From: Streptosporangium amethystogenes
Lineage (GTDB): Bacteria; Actinomycetota; Actinomycetes; Streptosporangiales; Streptosporangiaceae
NCBI RefSeq assembly: GCF_000721075.1
Contig: NZ_JOEQ01000019.1
Span: forward strand, 62,001 to 126,000
Length of the DNA stretch: 64,000 nt
Direction: 5' to 3'
A program made the position numbers and the translations under genes. This document shows, piece after piece, positions 50,885 through 59,797 of this stretch (its first letter is position 1; the number at the start of each line of letters is the position of its first letter). The notes beneath the pieces were generated by a model. The model worked only from the letters and a program-made list of their open reading frames with translations. It was not told where the DNA came from and ran no database searches.

Positions 50885-51277
50885 GTCATCAGATCACACC
50901 GCAATGTCACCGCAGGCAAGTGGTTTCAGGATTTGTGTCGCGTCGGCGAGCTTGTCGACCTTCTTGGCGTGAAGCATGCAGGGGGACTTGAAATGTTCGC
51001 CTATCCCCTGAGCAGGGTCGATGCCCCATGGACGGACGTCTCATGCTCGGAATGAGCGCGCAAGATGGCCACTTCCGGACTCAAATCGACAAAATCGGGT
51101 CTAAAGGCGCGGCATACGCTTATGCTGGCGAACCCCAGCAGCCGCCAGTCCGACTCACCAACGCTGGCGCACCCTGCAGCACATCACCACCACCCTCAGC
51201 AAGATCGGCAATACCGCCCGCGCCGCCCTCGTCCTCACCCAATCGAGCACGGCAGACTCATTTGAAAGTCACTGAGA
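50885..51277. other. Non-coding region holding direct repeat copy 2
   Basis: 393 bp with no supported gene; the middle is the second copy of the diverged repeat. Fragments in two frames suggest decayed coding DNA. Confidence 0.55.
50980..51149 (+). repeat. Diverged direct repeat, copy 2
   Basis: Related to 34,599-34,770 in the same orientation, with shared blocks GGGGGACTTGAA, CCTGAGCAG, TCTCATGC, CGGAAT, GCGCGC, ATCGGGTC and CCGCCAGT. Separated from copy 1 by 16.4 kb. Confidence 0.65.
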
Positions 51278-52375
51278 TCACCTCAATGAGTGGGAAAGCA
51301 CTGCTTCGCTGGTGATCAACGCGATGGAAAGACCGGCCCTCGACCGCGCCGGAAATCTCCGGTGTCCCATAGCGCAGACCTCTACCACTCCAGCGAGCTT
51401 GCGTGTCTGCTCGCCGGTGAGTAGCGCGGCGCACCCCTCATGGGCCAGTACCTCACGCGCCGCGTATCCATCGCGGGACGCTATCGCTCGCTGAATCAGC
51501 GTGGCGGCGACACCCCTCACACCGGGATGCTCTACGCCCTCAGCGACGTCAAAAATGGACAAGCCCAGCCGCACGCTGAACACCGTCAGGCCAGGTGCGG
51601 GAACGAGCCGCTGGTAGCGGTCCACCAGTACGGCCAGGTCGTCATCGACCGGCTGGTAGGCAGCACGACGGGACAGCACGGTCAGGCACGCCGTCACCGT
51701 GTTTTCCCACGGCTCACCAGGAACGGTGTCCGCGAGCAGCGCCAAGGCGCCCTGAGCGTCGCCCGCGGTGCTGCTCGCGATGACCGCGACCTGGCGGCCG
51801 TCGAGCATCCGCTGGCCGACACCGTTGTGCTGCTGGAGATGCGCGAGCGCGTCCTGCCAGCGGCCCGCGCCGGTCAGGGCACGAGCCCCGTCGGCTAGCA
51901 AGACGCCCCACAACCACTGGCGAACCTCTCGGTGATCGTCGGTGTTCGAGGTGAGCGTTCCCGCTCGCACCGGTAGACCGTCGAGGACGGTGTCGGCGCG
52001 GGTGGTGACGGCCTTGTACAGGTCGGTGAGGAGCCGCAGAGCGCCGTCGCCGTCACCGTCGCGGATGCGCAGGCGAGCGAGGTTGACGAGGGGTTCCAGC
52101 GCACGGCGCGCGGCCTGCCCACTCAGAGGACAGGCATGCAGGTAGAGCTCGGCGTGACGGTGACACCAGGCCCGCGCGAGGTCCGGCAACCCGAGATCGG
52201 AGGCCAGCAGGGCGGCCTGGTTGAAGACGACGGAGGCCGACGATGGATCTTCGTCGCGCTCGGCCGCGTCGGCGAGGGCGCATAATTCGCTGACGCGGGC
52301 ATCGAGCGGTGTACAGGCCGGGCGTGAGCGCGCGACGAGGGGAAACCGGCGCGCTACTGGTCCGGCCGGATCCAT
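51278..52375 (-). CDS. TPR-like protein of the lanthipeptide cluster
   Basis: 365 residues, nearly all helical, with Ala/Leu repeat pairs (ASVVFNQAALLASDLGLPDL; LVNLARLRIRDGDGDGALRL; GARALTGAGRWQDALAHLQQ). No helix-turn-helix is present at the N-terminus, unlike the XRE-TPR regulator at the other end of the cluster, so it may be the sensor half of a split regulator or a scaffold. ATG 52375 is only 4 bases from the methyltransferase stop, so it is the last gene of the operon. Confidence 0.78.
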   Translation of the reverse strand: MDPAGPVARRFPLVARSRPACTPLDARVSELCALADAAERDEDPSSASVVFNQAALLASDLGLPDLARAWCHRHAELYLHACPLSGQAARRALEPLVNLARLRIRDGDGDGALRLLTDLYKAVTTRADTVLDGLPVRAGTLTSNTDDHREVRQWLWGVLLADGARALTGAGRWQDALAHLQQHNGVGQRMLDGRQVAVIASSTAGDAQGALALLADTVPGEPWENTVTACLTVLSRRAAYQPVDDDLAVLVDRYQRLVPAPGLTVFSVRLGLSIFDVAEGVEHPGVRGVAATLIQRAIASRDGYAAREVLAHEGCAALLTGEQTRKLAGVVEVCAMGHRRFPARSRAGLSIALITSEAVLSHSLR

Positions 52376-52379
52376 TGCG

Positions 52380-54491
52380 CTACTCCCAAATGACCGTTAT
52401 GGGGTGGTGTGGCCGATCCAGGACGAACCGGCCCGAGTCGGGATCGGAGGTCTCGGGGTTATCGGGCATTTCGAAACGGACGGTACGGGTGCGGTACTCC
52501 GTACCCCAGATCCGGACCTGCTCGGCCACCAGTTCCGCGAGGTTCTGACCGGTGGGCCCATGGCCGATGACGCCGATCTCGTACAGTTTGCCGCCATCGG
52601 CCGGCGGGGGAGTGGCGGGGCGGATGGCGAGGTAGGCGAGGTCAGCGCCTCGGGTGGTGGCCATGGAGCCCCAGGGGAACATGGGGGTGACCTGGCCACG
52701 GTCCTTGACCGCGGGCTCGACGTTCATCCGCATCAGGGCGTTGTCGAGGCGCAGACACAGCCACAGTTCCATCCACTCCAGCAGCACTCCGGGAGGGAAG
52801 AGCACTTCGGTCCACCTCTCATGCCGTTCGGTGTCCAGTACCCCGGCCAGGGCGTGGCCGTCGACGGCCTGGTCCTTGTGGACCTGCAGGGTCACGTCCT
52901 CCTCGGGGGTGAGGGTGACGATGCGCCGTGCGTCGTCGCCGATTCCGCGCAGCGGCATGAAGACCGCCAGTTTGCTGCCCACGCTGTGCCAGCGGTCTTC
53001 GCCTCGCTCGAAGGCGATGGTGCGCGAGTTGGTTCCGCGCAGGCGAAGCGGCACAAGCAGGCGCCCGCCGGGGGCGAGCTGGTCCAGCCACGCGGTCGGT
53101 GTCTCGAACGCGCCGACGGTGGCGATGATCCGGTCATAGGGGGCGCGCTGAGGATGGCCGAGCGCGCCGTCACCGAGGATGACCTCGACGTTGTCGGCCC
53201 CTGCGGCGGCCAGGTGCTCGCGGGCGCCGTCCACCAGATCTTCGTCGATGTCGATCGTGACGATGTGGCCGCTCTCACCGACGATAGCGGCCATGATCGC
53301 CGCGTTGTAGCCGGTGCCTGCCCCGGCTTCCATGATTCGCTCGCCGGGGTTCGGGTCGAGCTGTTCGAGCATTCCGGCGACGATCCACGGCTGTGAGGCG
53401 GCGCTGATCTGAGTGCCATCCTCGGTCGTCTTGGTGTAAACGGGGTTGTCGGCGTACGCCTGGTCGAGCGGTACGCCGGGAAGGAACAGGTGCCGGGGGG
53501 TTCGCCGGAAGGCCGCCTCGACGGCGGGGGTACGAAGCACCTTCTGCTCGCGCAGCCGGTCGGTCAGTTCAGCGCGGAGCCGGTCGGCGGACAACGCGGG
53601 GTTATCGCTGAGAGTAGTCATTCGGTCGACCTTAGTTGTTTCGGAGGTGGTGGCAGATCGAGACGCGAGGTCCCGGTCTGTGGTGAACACGGTGTCCAAC
53701 GCCAACGCGGCAAGGGCGGATTGGTCGGCTGCGGGGAGCCCGGCGCGGTTGGCGTGGAAGATGATGTGGTGGGCGAGGACAGCGCGCAGACCTCGCGTCA
53801 GCCGTCCATGGCGCGACAGGTCCGCCAGGGCTTGCCCGGCCTTCTCGAAGGCGGTGACCCACCCGTCGTAGCCCACGAGGGGACCGGCGTTCGCCGGATC
53901 GCACAGATCGCGGACGTTGACGGTCATGAGGCGGCGCATCGCCGCGGCCAGCCTGGCAGCCCGCTCGGGGGCGACGGTCCTGGGCTCGGCGGTGCGTAGC
54001 TCGGCGACCTTTTCCCAGACGTCGCCTTGCTCGTAGAGGTCCAGACCGGCGGCGCGCAGCATCGCGCTACACAGCAGGGCCGTGGTCTCACGCTGCCCCA
54101 GGACCGGACCGTCGTGGCGTGCGGCGCGGGTGAGCAGGTGGTGGCTGTCATGGTGGAACAGCTCGTGGGCGACGCTCATGGCCGCGGTCCCGCCGAACGC
54201 CGTTGTTTCGGGCTCGTAGATCCCGAGCGCCCAGCTGACGATCCGGCCGTCGGCGGCCAGTTTGTCCAGCAGGTCGGCGATGACGGTGGAAATGGGATCA
54301 TCGGGCAGGTAGCGCAGCCGCCAGGGGTGCTTGCGGACGAACCACCAGCCGTGCAGGAGACCGGCGCCCTGGGCTGCGGTCAGCGTCGGGCGCAGATCCC
54401 AGATGGCGACGTGTTCGGCCGTGGCACGGTCGGGGACCTCGATGTTGTACTGGCGCCAGTCGATAGTGAGCATCAGGTGGGGCGTCCTCAC
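52380..54491 (-). CDS. FxLD-system methyltransferase: SpaB_C domain fused to isoaspartyl (PCMT-like) O-methyltransferase
   Basis: About 703 residues from GTG 54491 (ATG 54473 possible). Residues about 10-180 form a SpaB_C/thiopeptide-type domain: WRQYNIEVP, GWWFVRKHPWRLRYLP, GGTAAMSVAHELFHHDSHHL. Residues about 290-540 are a protein-isoaspartate methyltransferase: RTPRHLFLP, then IMEAGAGTGYNAAIMAAIVG (motif I), VTIDIDEDLV, and APYDRIIATVGA. Related LanS enzymes methylate an Asp in the cyclised peptide, giving an aspartimide or isoaspartate. Each core here has a candidate Asp-Gly. The link between SpaB_C and the methyltransferase is continuous, with no stop. Confidence 0.88.
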   Translation of the reverse strand: MRTPHLMLTIDWRQYNIEVPDRATAEHVAIWDLRPTLTAAQGAGLLHGWWFVRKHPWRLRYLPDDPISTVIADLLDKLAADGRIVSWALGIYEPETTAFGGTAAMSVAHELFHHDSHHLLTRAARHDGPVLGQRETTALLCSAMLRAAGLDLYEQGDVWEKVAELRTAEPRTVAPERAARLAAAMRRLMTVNVRDLCDPANAGPLVGYDGWVTAFEKAGQALADLSRHGRLTRGLRAVLAHHIIFHANRAGLPAADQSALAALALDTVFTTDRDLASRSATTSETTKVDRMTTLSDNPALSADRLRAELTDRLREQKVLRTPAVEAAFRRTPRHLFLPGVPLDQAYADNPVYTKTTEDGTQISAASQPWIVAGMLEQLDPNPGERIMEAGAGTGYNAAIMAAIVGESGHIVTIDIDEDLVDGAREHLAAAGADNVEVILGDGALGHPQRAPYDRIIATVGAFETPTAWLDQLAPGGRLLVPLRLRGTNSRTIAFERGEDRWHSVGSKLAVFMPLRGIGDDARRIVTLTPEEDVTLQVHKDQAVDGHALAGVLDTERHERWTEVLFPPGVLLEWMELWLCLRLDNALMRMNVEPAVKDRGQVTPMFPWGSMATTRGADLAYLAIRPATPPPADGGKLYEIGVIGHGPTGQNLAELVAEQVRIWGTEYRTRTVRFEMPDNPETSDPDSGRFVLDRPHHPITVIWE

Positions 54492-54513
54492 AAGGTAGGT
54501 CGGTCGCGGGCGG

Positions 54514-55791
54514 TCAGGCGATGAGCAGGCAGGCATCCCAGCCGGTTCGGGGCAGGGTCGCGGTGCTGGGGGCAAGGGCGGCCAAGGCGACGCCGGCGGC
54601 GCCGTCGAGAAAAGCCGGATCGCGTCCAACGTCACCCAGGAGAGCGGCGGCGGTGTGTTCGGGATCGCCGGCGGCGGGCTGGACGGCGTCCAGCAGGTCA
54701 GGGACGAGGGCATGCAGCCGGGCCGCGGCGTCCGGGGTGGCCTCAGAGGCCGAGATGGTGGCGACATGGGCGAGCCCGGCGTAGCCGTGGCACAGCGAAG
54801 TGTCGGTGATCGCCGCGCGATGGAGAGGGTTGGTCAGAGCGTGGATCAAGGCGTCCTCCGCTATGTGTCGGCGGTCGGTATCTCCGATGGCCAGGGCGGC
54901 GAGCTGCTGGGCGCGTGCCAGGCCGACCGTGCCGTAGCACCATGCGGGACGTTGCGGGCCGTCGAGGTCGCGATGTCCGGCGCGTAGCTGAGAGCGGTTG
55001 ACCCAGTACGGCCACAGCGGGCCGGCGCCGGTGTCGGTGCGCCACCGATCCAGCCACGCGCAGATCCGGCCGATGGCGTCACGGTGGCCGGGCACGGTGA
55101 CGCCGCGCTGGGCGGCGAGCGCCAGCAGGGCCAGCGGGCCGCCGATCCCGTGGGCCACCCCGCAGTTGCCGTGCCCCCCGGCGAACCGGACGCTGTCGCG
55201 CCCGGAGGGGCCCGAGGCGCTCCACCAGCCCGGCAGTGTCTCCCCATTGATCTTCAGGGGCTTGGTCAGGCGCACCAGGTACTCCAAAACGGCGCGGACC
55301 GCTTCGCCGCCGGGGTCGCGGCGCAGCAGGTAGGAGCAGACGCCAGTCAGGCCTCGGATCACGTCGAACTCGGCCAGTGCGGGCAGGCGCCCCGCGGTGA
55401 TGCGGGCCTGCGCGAAACCAGCCCGGCGCCGGACATCAGCGGTGATCACCCTGTCGAGGCCTTCCAGGGCCTTCTCGTAGGAGCCGGGCCGGGCGGCGGC
55501 CGCGCAGGCGAGAACGTGAGCGATAGCCGGAGCACCATGAAACAGGTGGCTGTCGGCTCCGGCGGTGAGCGGAACTCGGGTGGCGTAGGTGAGCCAGTCG
55601 TGGGCGCGCTGCCACGGTGCGAGGCCTACGGCGGCGCGTTCGATGTGCAGCAGGGCGATGCCCGGCGCCCCGTGGGCCAGCGACTGGCGCCACCACGGCT
55701 GAGCGGTCGACGGCCCGGCAACGGCATCGGGACGCGCCAACTGGTTAGCGACCGCTTCGGCGAACGCGGCGGCGGGGTGGTCATCGGTCAC
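54514..55791 (-). CDS. lanC: LanC lanthipeptide cyclase
   Basis: 425 residues from GTG 55791, which overlaps the LanB stop by 4 bases. The LanC toroid is recognisable: FAGGHGNCGVAHGIGGPLAL near 215, WCYGTVGLARAQ near 290 (Zn-ligand Cys) and LCHGYAGLAH near 340 (Cys-His Zn pair). It catalyses addition of Cys thiols to dehydroalanine/dehydrobutyrine, forming lanthionine or methyllanthionine rings. It follows LanB in the operon and precedes the methyltransferase fusion. Confidence 0.93.
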   Translation of the reverse strand: MTDDHPAAAFAEAVANQLARPDAVAGPSTAQPWWRQSLAHGAPGIALLHIERAAVGLAPWQRAHDWLTYATRVPLTAGADSHLFHGAPAIAHVLACAAAARPGSYEKALEGLDRVITADVRRRAGFAQARITAGRLPALAEFDVIRGLTGVCSYLLRRDPGGEAVRAVLEYLVRLTKPLKINGETLPGWWSASGPSGRDSVRFAGGHGNCGVAHGIGGPLALLALAAQRGVTVPGHRDAIGRICAWLDRWRTDTGAGPLWPYWVNRSQLRAGHRDLDGPQRPAWCYGTVGLARAQQLAALAIGDTDRRHIAEDALIHALTNPLHRAAITDTSLCHGYAGLAHVATISASEATPDAAARLHALVPDLLDAVQPAAGDPEHTAAALLGDVGRDPAFLDGAAGVALAALAPSTATLPRTGWDACLLIA

Positions 55792-58700
55792 GAGCGGCCA
55801 CCGCAGGTGCGAGCACGCCAGGCCAGGGCCGCGGCGCGGGCGAGGTACATGCCCACGGCCTCGTCGTCGAAGTCGATGCCGCAGGCGCGTACGAAGTGGA
55901 TGTGCATCAGGGAGCCGAGGACGTCGTCGACGTCGATGCCCACGGCGTCGGGGCCGGCCAGGTGGGTACGGTAGGCGGCCAGGGTCTCGTCTCGGGGCTT
56001 CCAGGCGGCGACGATCGCGGCGCCGCCCGGGGCCGCGCGCAGCGCCGCCCAGTCGTCGCGGGGGTCGGCGATTTGGACGGCCTCGGTGAACACCGGCCGC
56101 GCGACCCGGCCCGGTGCGGTGGCGGGAATGTGGTCGATCAGCCACTGCATGCCCGTGGCGACACTGCCGGTGAACGCCACGGCGATCGCGACGTTATGGG
56201 CGGTCACCAGCGCTTGGTGGTGGGGGCGGACCGGCTGGCCAAGTTGGACGAGCAGGGCGCGCGAGTCGGCGCCGAACACCGCCTCGGCCGCGCCCATCGC
56301 CGGGCCGGATCCCCAGCGGCCGGTCTCGGGGTAGGAGGTGGGGTAGGTCACCTCGCGTAGCAGACCGGCCCGATGCAGTTCCTCGGCCCAGATACTTACC
56401 GTACGCACGGCCAGGCCGAATCCTGTTGGGTCGGGCAAGGCGATGCGCAGACGCAGATGATGGTCAGGGTCGCGGTAGCGGATGTACCACCAGGCCGGTC
56501 GGCCGAGCCGGTCGAGCAGGATGGGCAGGTGCTCGGTGAGAACAATGTCTTGGCGGTGGATGTCCCCATACAGGCTGGCCAGCAGCACACGGGAAGTAGC
56601 AGGCATCTGACCTTGGGTGCGGCCGACGATCCGTGCCCGGGTGGGTGTCGGCAAGCGCGGCCACGGCGGCGGTTCGACGGCCATCAGCGTCACGATCACC
56701 TCATGAGGGCGTCCCTCGCACCAACCGGCGTCTTCGGGGGCTGAGACCTCGGTCAGCACGGCGTGCGACGAGGTGTTCAGGTGCGCGCGCAGCAGCGCCC
56801 GGTGCCCGGCCACGTCCAGGTTCAGAGGCAGCAGCCGGTCCCCCTCGGTCAGGCGCACCAGACTCGGCACCCGACGCCGCACCCGCCAGGCGGTCAGGGC
56901 CTCATCCCATACCGTCCACGGTTGCGAGCGAGTGGGCAGCTCGGCCGCCTTCAGTCGCCACCTCGCCGGGGACAAGATCGTGCGACCGAAGCGTAACCTC
57001 GGCAAAAACGGCAGACGTGCGGCGGCCCCCCAATCAAACATCGCCACCTGGGCGCATTGGGCACGGCTGAGTTCGGTCAGGAAGCGGGCGAGTGGCGGTG
57101 TGTGGGTCTGCAGGTTCAGCGCGTGCATTCCCGCGGCTTCCAGCCGCTGTCCGAGCGCGGGCGCGGCCAGGTACATCCGGCGGCCGTCGCAGCCCACCGC
57201 GAGATCCTCGGCAGTCAGTGTCCCCTCGTCGGCGGTGCGGTGCTCAGCCAAGCTGATCACGGTCGGCAGGGTCTGTGGAGCTCGGGTCACGTGTGTGGTT
57301 GCCGGGTCCAGCGGCGGGAAGGACAGCTGCGCCGCCATGGTGTCGGGGTCGCCGCCCGGCAGGTCCGCCAGCTCAGCGGCCAACTCTTTCCGGTCCCGCG
57401 GGTGAAGGACGCTCAGGAACCGGCCGGTCACTACCCCCGCGGCTCGTGAGAGAGTCATGATCTCCAGGCGGAAGTCGCCGCGCTGCAAAGCCTGCTGGTC
57501 GGTGGCATGAATGCGTACCCCCAGCTCCAGGTGCGACGGTGGCCGCAGCCGTTGGGAACCCAGCTCCAGGGCCGCGATCAGCTGTTCGTCCAAGACCACC
57601 TCGGCGCGGCCGTCGAGTGCCGCGTCTTGAGCCAGCGCCAGCAGCACCTCGTCGCGGCTCGACATCGGCGAGCGCTGCGCGGGTGTCACCGTGCCCGGGT
57701 ATCCATCAGGCCAGCCGATACCGCTGTCGCTGACGACGTCCAGCAGCGGCACCATCGACCCGATGCCGAACCGTTCGTAGAACCGCTGGTGGTAGGCCCT
57801 CCAAGCGGGTGTGCCGTAGGGGTAGGCGCTCAGACGTACCAGGGTCAGCGCGGCACGCTCTGCTTCACGGGCGACCTCTTCGGGGAGGACAGCCTGCGCA
57901 TCCAGCCGCAGATCCACCGCCAGCGGGTGTTGCCTGGTCCGGGCGAGGCGGCGCATCCGCGCGGTCGCGTCCGTGCGAACTACGCGGCCCTCGCTCGCAG
58001 GCGCCTGGTTGTGACGCTCAAGGAGTGCATGGACCTCTTTTAGCTCGACGGCCAGGTCGGCGACCAGTGCCACCGTCGCGACCCCAGCCGCCTCCAGTCG
58101 CTCCACCAGGTGGCCCAAGGCATCGGGTTCGGTGCTGGGCGCATGCAAGCTGGTGATCAATGCGCCACGAGTGACCAGCTCGATGAGCATCGCCGAGATC
58201 TTCGCCGACGCGGCCGCCGGGAATTCTGCCTGGATCTTCGCTTCCAGGTCCTCCATGCGGATTGGTGCGCGGGCCGCGTCGATCGCGGCGCGCACCGCGG
58301 CGGTGTGGCGCAGCGAGATCTCCACCGCCCCTGTTCCCCGCGGCTGATAGGGCACGATCAGACGGTTTCCGCGCACCATCAGCGTGGTGTTGGCCACCAC
58401 CGGCAGCCGGGCCATAAGGCCGGGGCATCCCTCCAGTTGTGCGACGACGTCGGCCAGCCATTCCGCCCCCGCTCGGGCAACGGCGTGATGCCGGGTACCC
58501 CAGCTCAGTTGCGCGGTGGCCCCGAAGGACGCCGGGGCCACCCCGGCGAACAAGCCGAACGGCGTCGCTCGCCCCACCATGCGCTGCAGGTAGCGGGCCA
58601 CGGACAGCACCGCGCGCCACGTCTCGCGGACGGCGGGCTCCTCGGCCGCGCAAAGGGTTCGCACCTGCGCGGCGAGCACGGGGCTGGCGTGGTCCAGGGC

Positions 58701-58877
58701 TTCGGCGAGGCCGTCGACCGCCCACACCTGCCGGAGCCAGTGCGCCCAGGAAGCGACGCGCTCGGGCGCGGGATCGGTCAGGTCAGGCCACGGCGGCAGA
58801 TCTGGCCAGGAGTGGGCGCTGGCACGGATGAGGGCCGTGCCGGCAGATCGGAACCCCGGACGAACGTGGGAGGGCAT
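55788..58877 (-). CDS. lanB: LanB lanthipeptide dehydratase (class I)
   Basis: 1,029 residues, the full two-domain length. The N-terminal glutamylation domain (to about residue 700) has LSVARYLQRMVGRATPFGLF near 90, and GIGSMVPLLDV and EVVLDEQLI in the middle. The C-terminal SpaB_C elimination domain has PAWWYIRYRDPDHHLRLRIA near 820. It uses Glu-tRNA to dehydrate Ser/Thr of the precursor. GGAGGT lies 4 bases before ATG 58877. It is preceded by a stem-loop that separates it from the precursor genes. The cluster thus has two SpaB_C domains, one here and one in the methyltransferase fusion. Confidence 0.95.
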   Translation of the reverse strand: MPSHVRPGFRSAGTALIRASAHSWPDLPPWPDLTDPAPERVASWAHWLRQVWAVDGLAEALDHASPVLAAQVRTLCAAEEPAVRETWRAVLSVARYLQRMVGRATPFGLFAGVAPASFGATAQLSWGTRHHAVARAGAEWLADVVAQLEGCPGLMARLPVVANTTLMVRGNRLIVPYQPRGTGAVEISLRHTAAVRAAIDAARAPIRMEDLEAKIQAEFPAAASAKISAMLIELVTRGALITSLHAPSTEPDALGHLVERLEAAGVATVALVADLAVELKEVHALLERHNQAPASEGRVVRTDATARMRRLARTRQHPLAVDLRLDAQAVLPEEVAREAERAALTLVRLSAYPYGTPAWRAYHQRFYERFGIGSMVPLLDVVSDSGIGWPDGYPGTVTPAQRSPMSSRDEVLLALAQDAALDGRAEVVLDEQLIAALELGSQRLRPPSHLELGVRIHATDQQALQRGDFRLEIMTLSRAAGVVTGRFLSVLHPRDRKELAAELADLPGGDPDTMAAQLSFPPLDPATTHVTRAPQTLPTVISLAEHRTADEGTLTAEDLAVGCDGRRMYLAAPALGQRLEAAGMHALNLQTHTPPLARFLTELSRAQCAQVAMFDWGAAARLPFLPRLRFGRTILSPARWRLKAAELPTRSQPWTVWDEALTAWRVRRRVPSLVRLTEGDRLLPLNLDVAGHRALLRAHLNTSSHAVLTEVSAPEDAGWCEGRPHEVIVTLMAVEPPPWPRLPTPTRARIVGRTQGQMPATSRVLLASLYGDIHRQDIVLTEHLPILLDRLGRPAWWYIRYRDPDHHLRLRIALPDPTGFGLAVRTVSIWAEELHRAGLLREVTYPTSYPETGRWGSGPAMGAAEAVFGADSRALLVQLGQPVRPHHQALVTAHNVAIAVAFTGSVATGMQWLIDHIPATAPGRVARPVFTEAVQIADPRDDWAALRAAPGGAAIVAAWKPRDETLAAYRTHLAGPDAVGIDVDDVLGSLMHIHFVRACGIDFDDEAVGMYLARAAALAWRARTCGGRS

Positions 58878-58913
58878 GCATACCTCCGTGATGTCGCGGT
58901 GATCAAGGGATGG

Positions 58914-58951
58914 CCGGCGCCGCTGCGGGAGGGCCCATGCAACGGCACCGG
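58914..58951 (-). terminator. Stem-loop between precursor and lanB (attenuating terminator)
   Basis: CCGGCGCCG (58914-58922) pairs with CGGCACCGG (58943-58951) with one G-U type position and a 20-base loop. In lanthipeptide operons such a leaky stem commonly keeps precursor mRNA in excess over the enzymes. Confidence 0.5.
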
Positions 58952-58974
58952 CCTGAGATCAGGCGTGCGCCCGA

Positions 58975-59139
58975 TCAGGGGGCGTTGGTAACGCAGGCAC
59001 CGCAGGTGCTGGTGCAACCGTCGTCGGTCATGTTGATCAGACCGGCCGAGTCCGCTACCTCCAGTGTGCGGACGTCCAGGTCGAAGAGGTCCGACCCGGC
59101 CGGCTCCTCAACCTGCAACTCCAGTACTGTCGCGGTCAT
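58975..59139 (-). CDS. lanA1: FxLD-family lanthipeptide precursor 1, 54 aa
   Basis: Starts ATG 59139 after GGAGAT (AAAGGAGA). Leader: MTATVLELQVEEPAGSDLFD with the family motif FDLD (FxLD) at residues 19-22 (LFDLDVRTLEV). Core: NMTDDGCTSTCGACVTNAP, with three Cys and several Thr/Ser for ring formation and an Asp-Asp-Gly immediately before the first Cys. It is too short for most gene finders but is supported by start, motif, paralog and neighbours. Confidence 0.93.
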   Translation of the reverse strand: MTATVLELQVEEPAGSDLFDLDVRTLEVADSAGLINMTDDGCTSTCGACVTNAP

Positions 59140-59247
59140 CCGAAATCTCCTTTCTGCTCGATTGCGGAGCTTGGATTGGCCCCGCCCTGAGTTCCGTACG
59201 AGAGCGGATGCCTGGCGATATGCACAGCCAGCATCCGCGTTCGCTGG

Positions 59248-59421
59248 TTACGTGCTGCTGACGCAGCTGCTGCCGCACGTGGACCCGCACCCGCCGTCTG
59301 TGGTCGAGATCAGACTGTTGATCTGACCGCTGCTCTCCACGACACGGATGTCCAGGTCGAAGAGGTCCGAGTCGGCCGTCTCCTCGACCCGCGACTCCAG
59401 CGTCATCGTGCTGACGCTCAT
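59248..59421 (-). CDS. lanA2: FxLD-family lanthipeptide precursor 2, 57 aa
   Basis: Starts ATG 59421 after AAGGAGC. Leader holds DSDLFDLDIRVVE with FDLD; the core is ISTTDGGCGSTCGSSCVSST. Three Cys and several Ser/Thr match those of precursor 1 (CxSTCG(x)xC) and TDG again precedes the first Cys. About half of the residues differ in the core, so the two products would be distinct. First precursor in the operon, nearest the promoter. Confidence 0.95.
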   Translation of the reverse strand: MSVSTMTLESRVEETADSDLFDLDIRVVESSGQINSLISTTDGGCGSTCGSSCVSST

Positions 59422-59464
59422 CAAAGGCTCCTTCCGATTTAACGGTTGATTGGAAGTGCTCCGT

Positions 59465-59493
59465 ATTGCATGCCTTCCACTTGGAGTTGTCAA
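59465..59493 (-). promoter_or_regulatory. Candidate promoter of the lanthipeptide operon
   Basis: On the minus strand TTGACA (59493-59488) is followed after 17 bases by TGCAAT (59470-59465), giving a leader of about 40 bases before lanA2. The 376 bp between the GNAT stop and lanA2 hold no gene and are notably AT-rich compared with the genes around, consistent with a promoter region. Confidence 0.5.
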
Positions 59494-59797
59494 GAGTTTT
59501 CTTTTCGGCGCTTTTTGGCATGGCGCTATTTTCGGCTACCTTCTCAAATGCCGGGCAGCCAAAAAAAGCAATCGACGATGACATAATGCCTGACTGCGGG
59601 CACGCTTAACGTCAGGCTGCTTGCTGAACATTTATTGCAAGGGTTACAGAATGAGACTTTCGGGTTTACGGAAAGTCGAATTGATTAAAGGTAACCCTAC
59701 CCGCGAAAGCGGCATGCAGGTATCGCGGCCGAACCCTATTCGATCCTGCGGCTCCGGCCGATGGACGTCTATGTATTCGCTGACATCCTGCTAGGGA

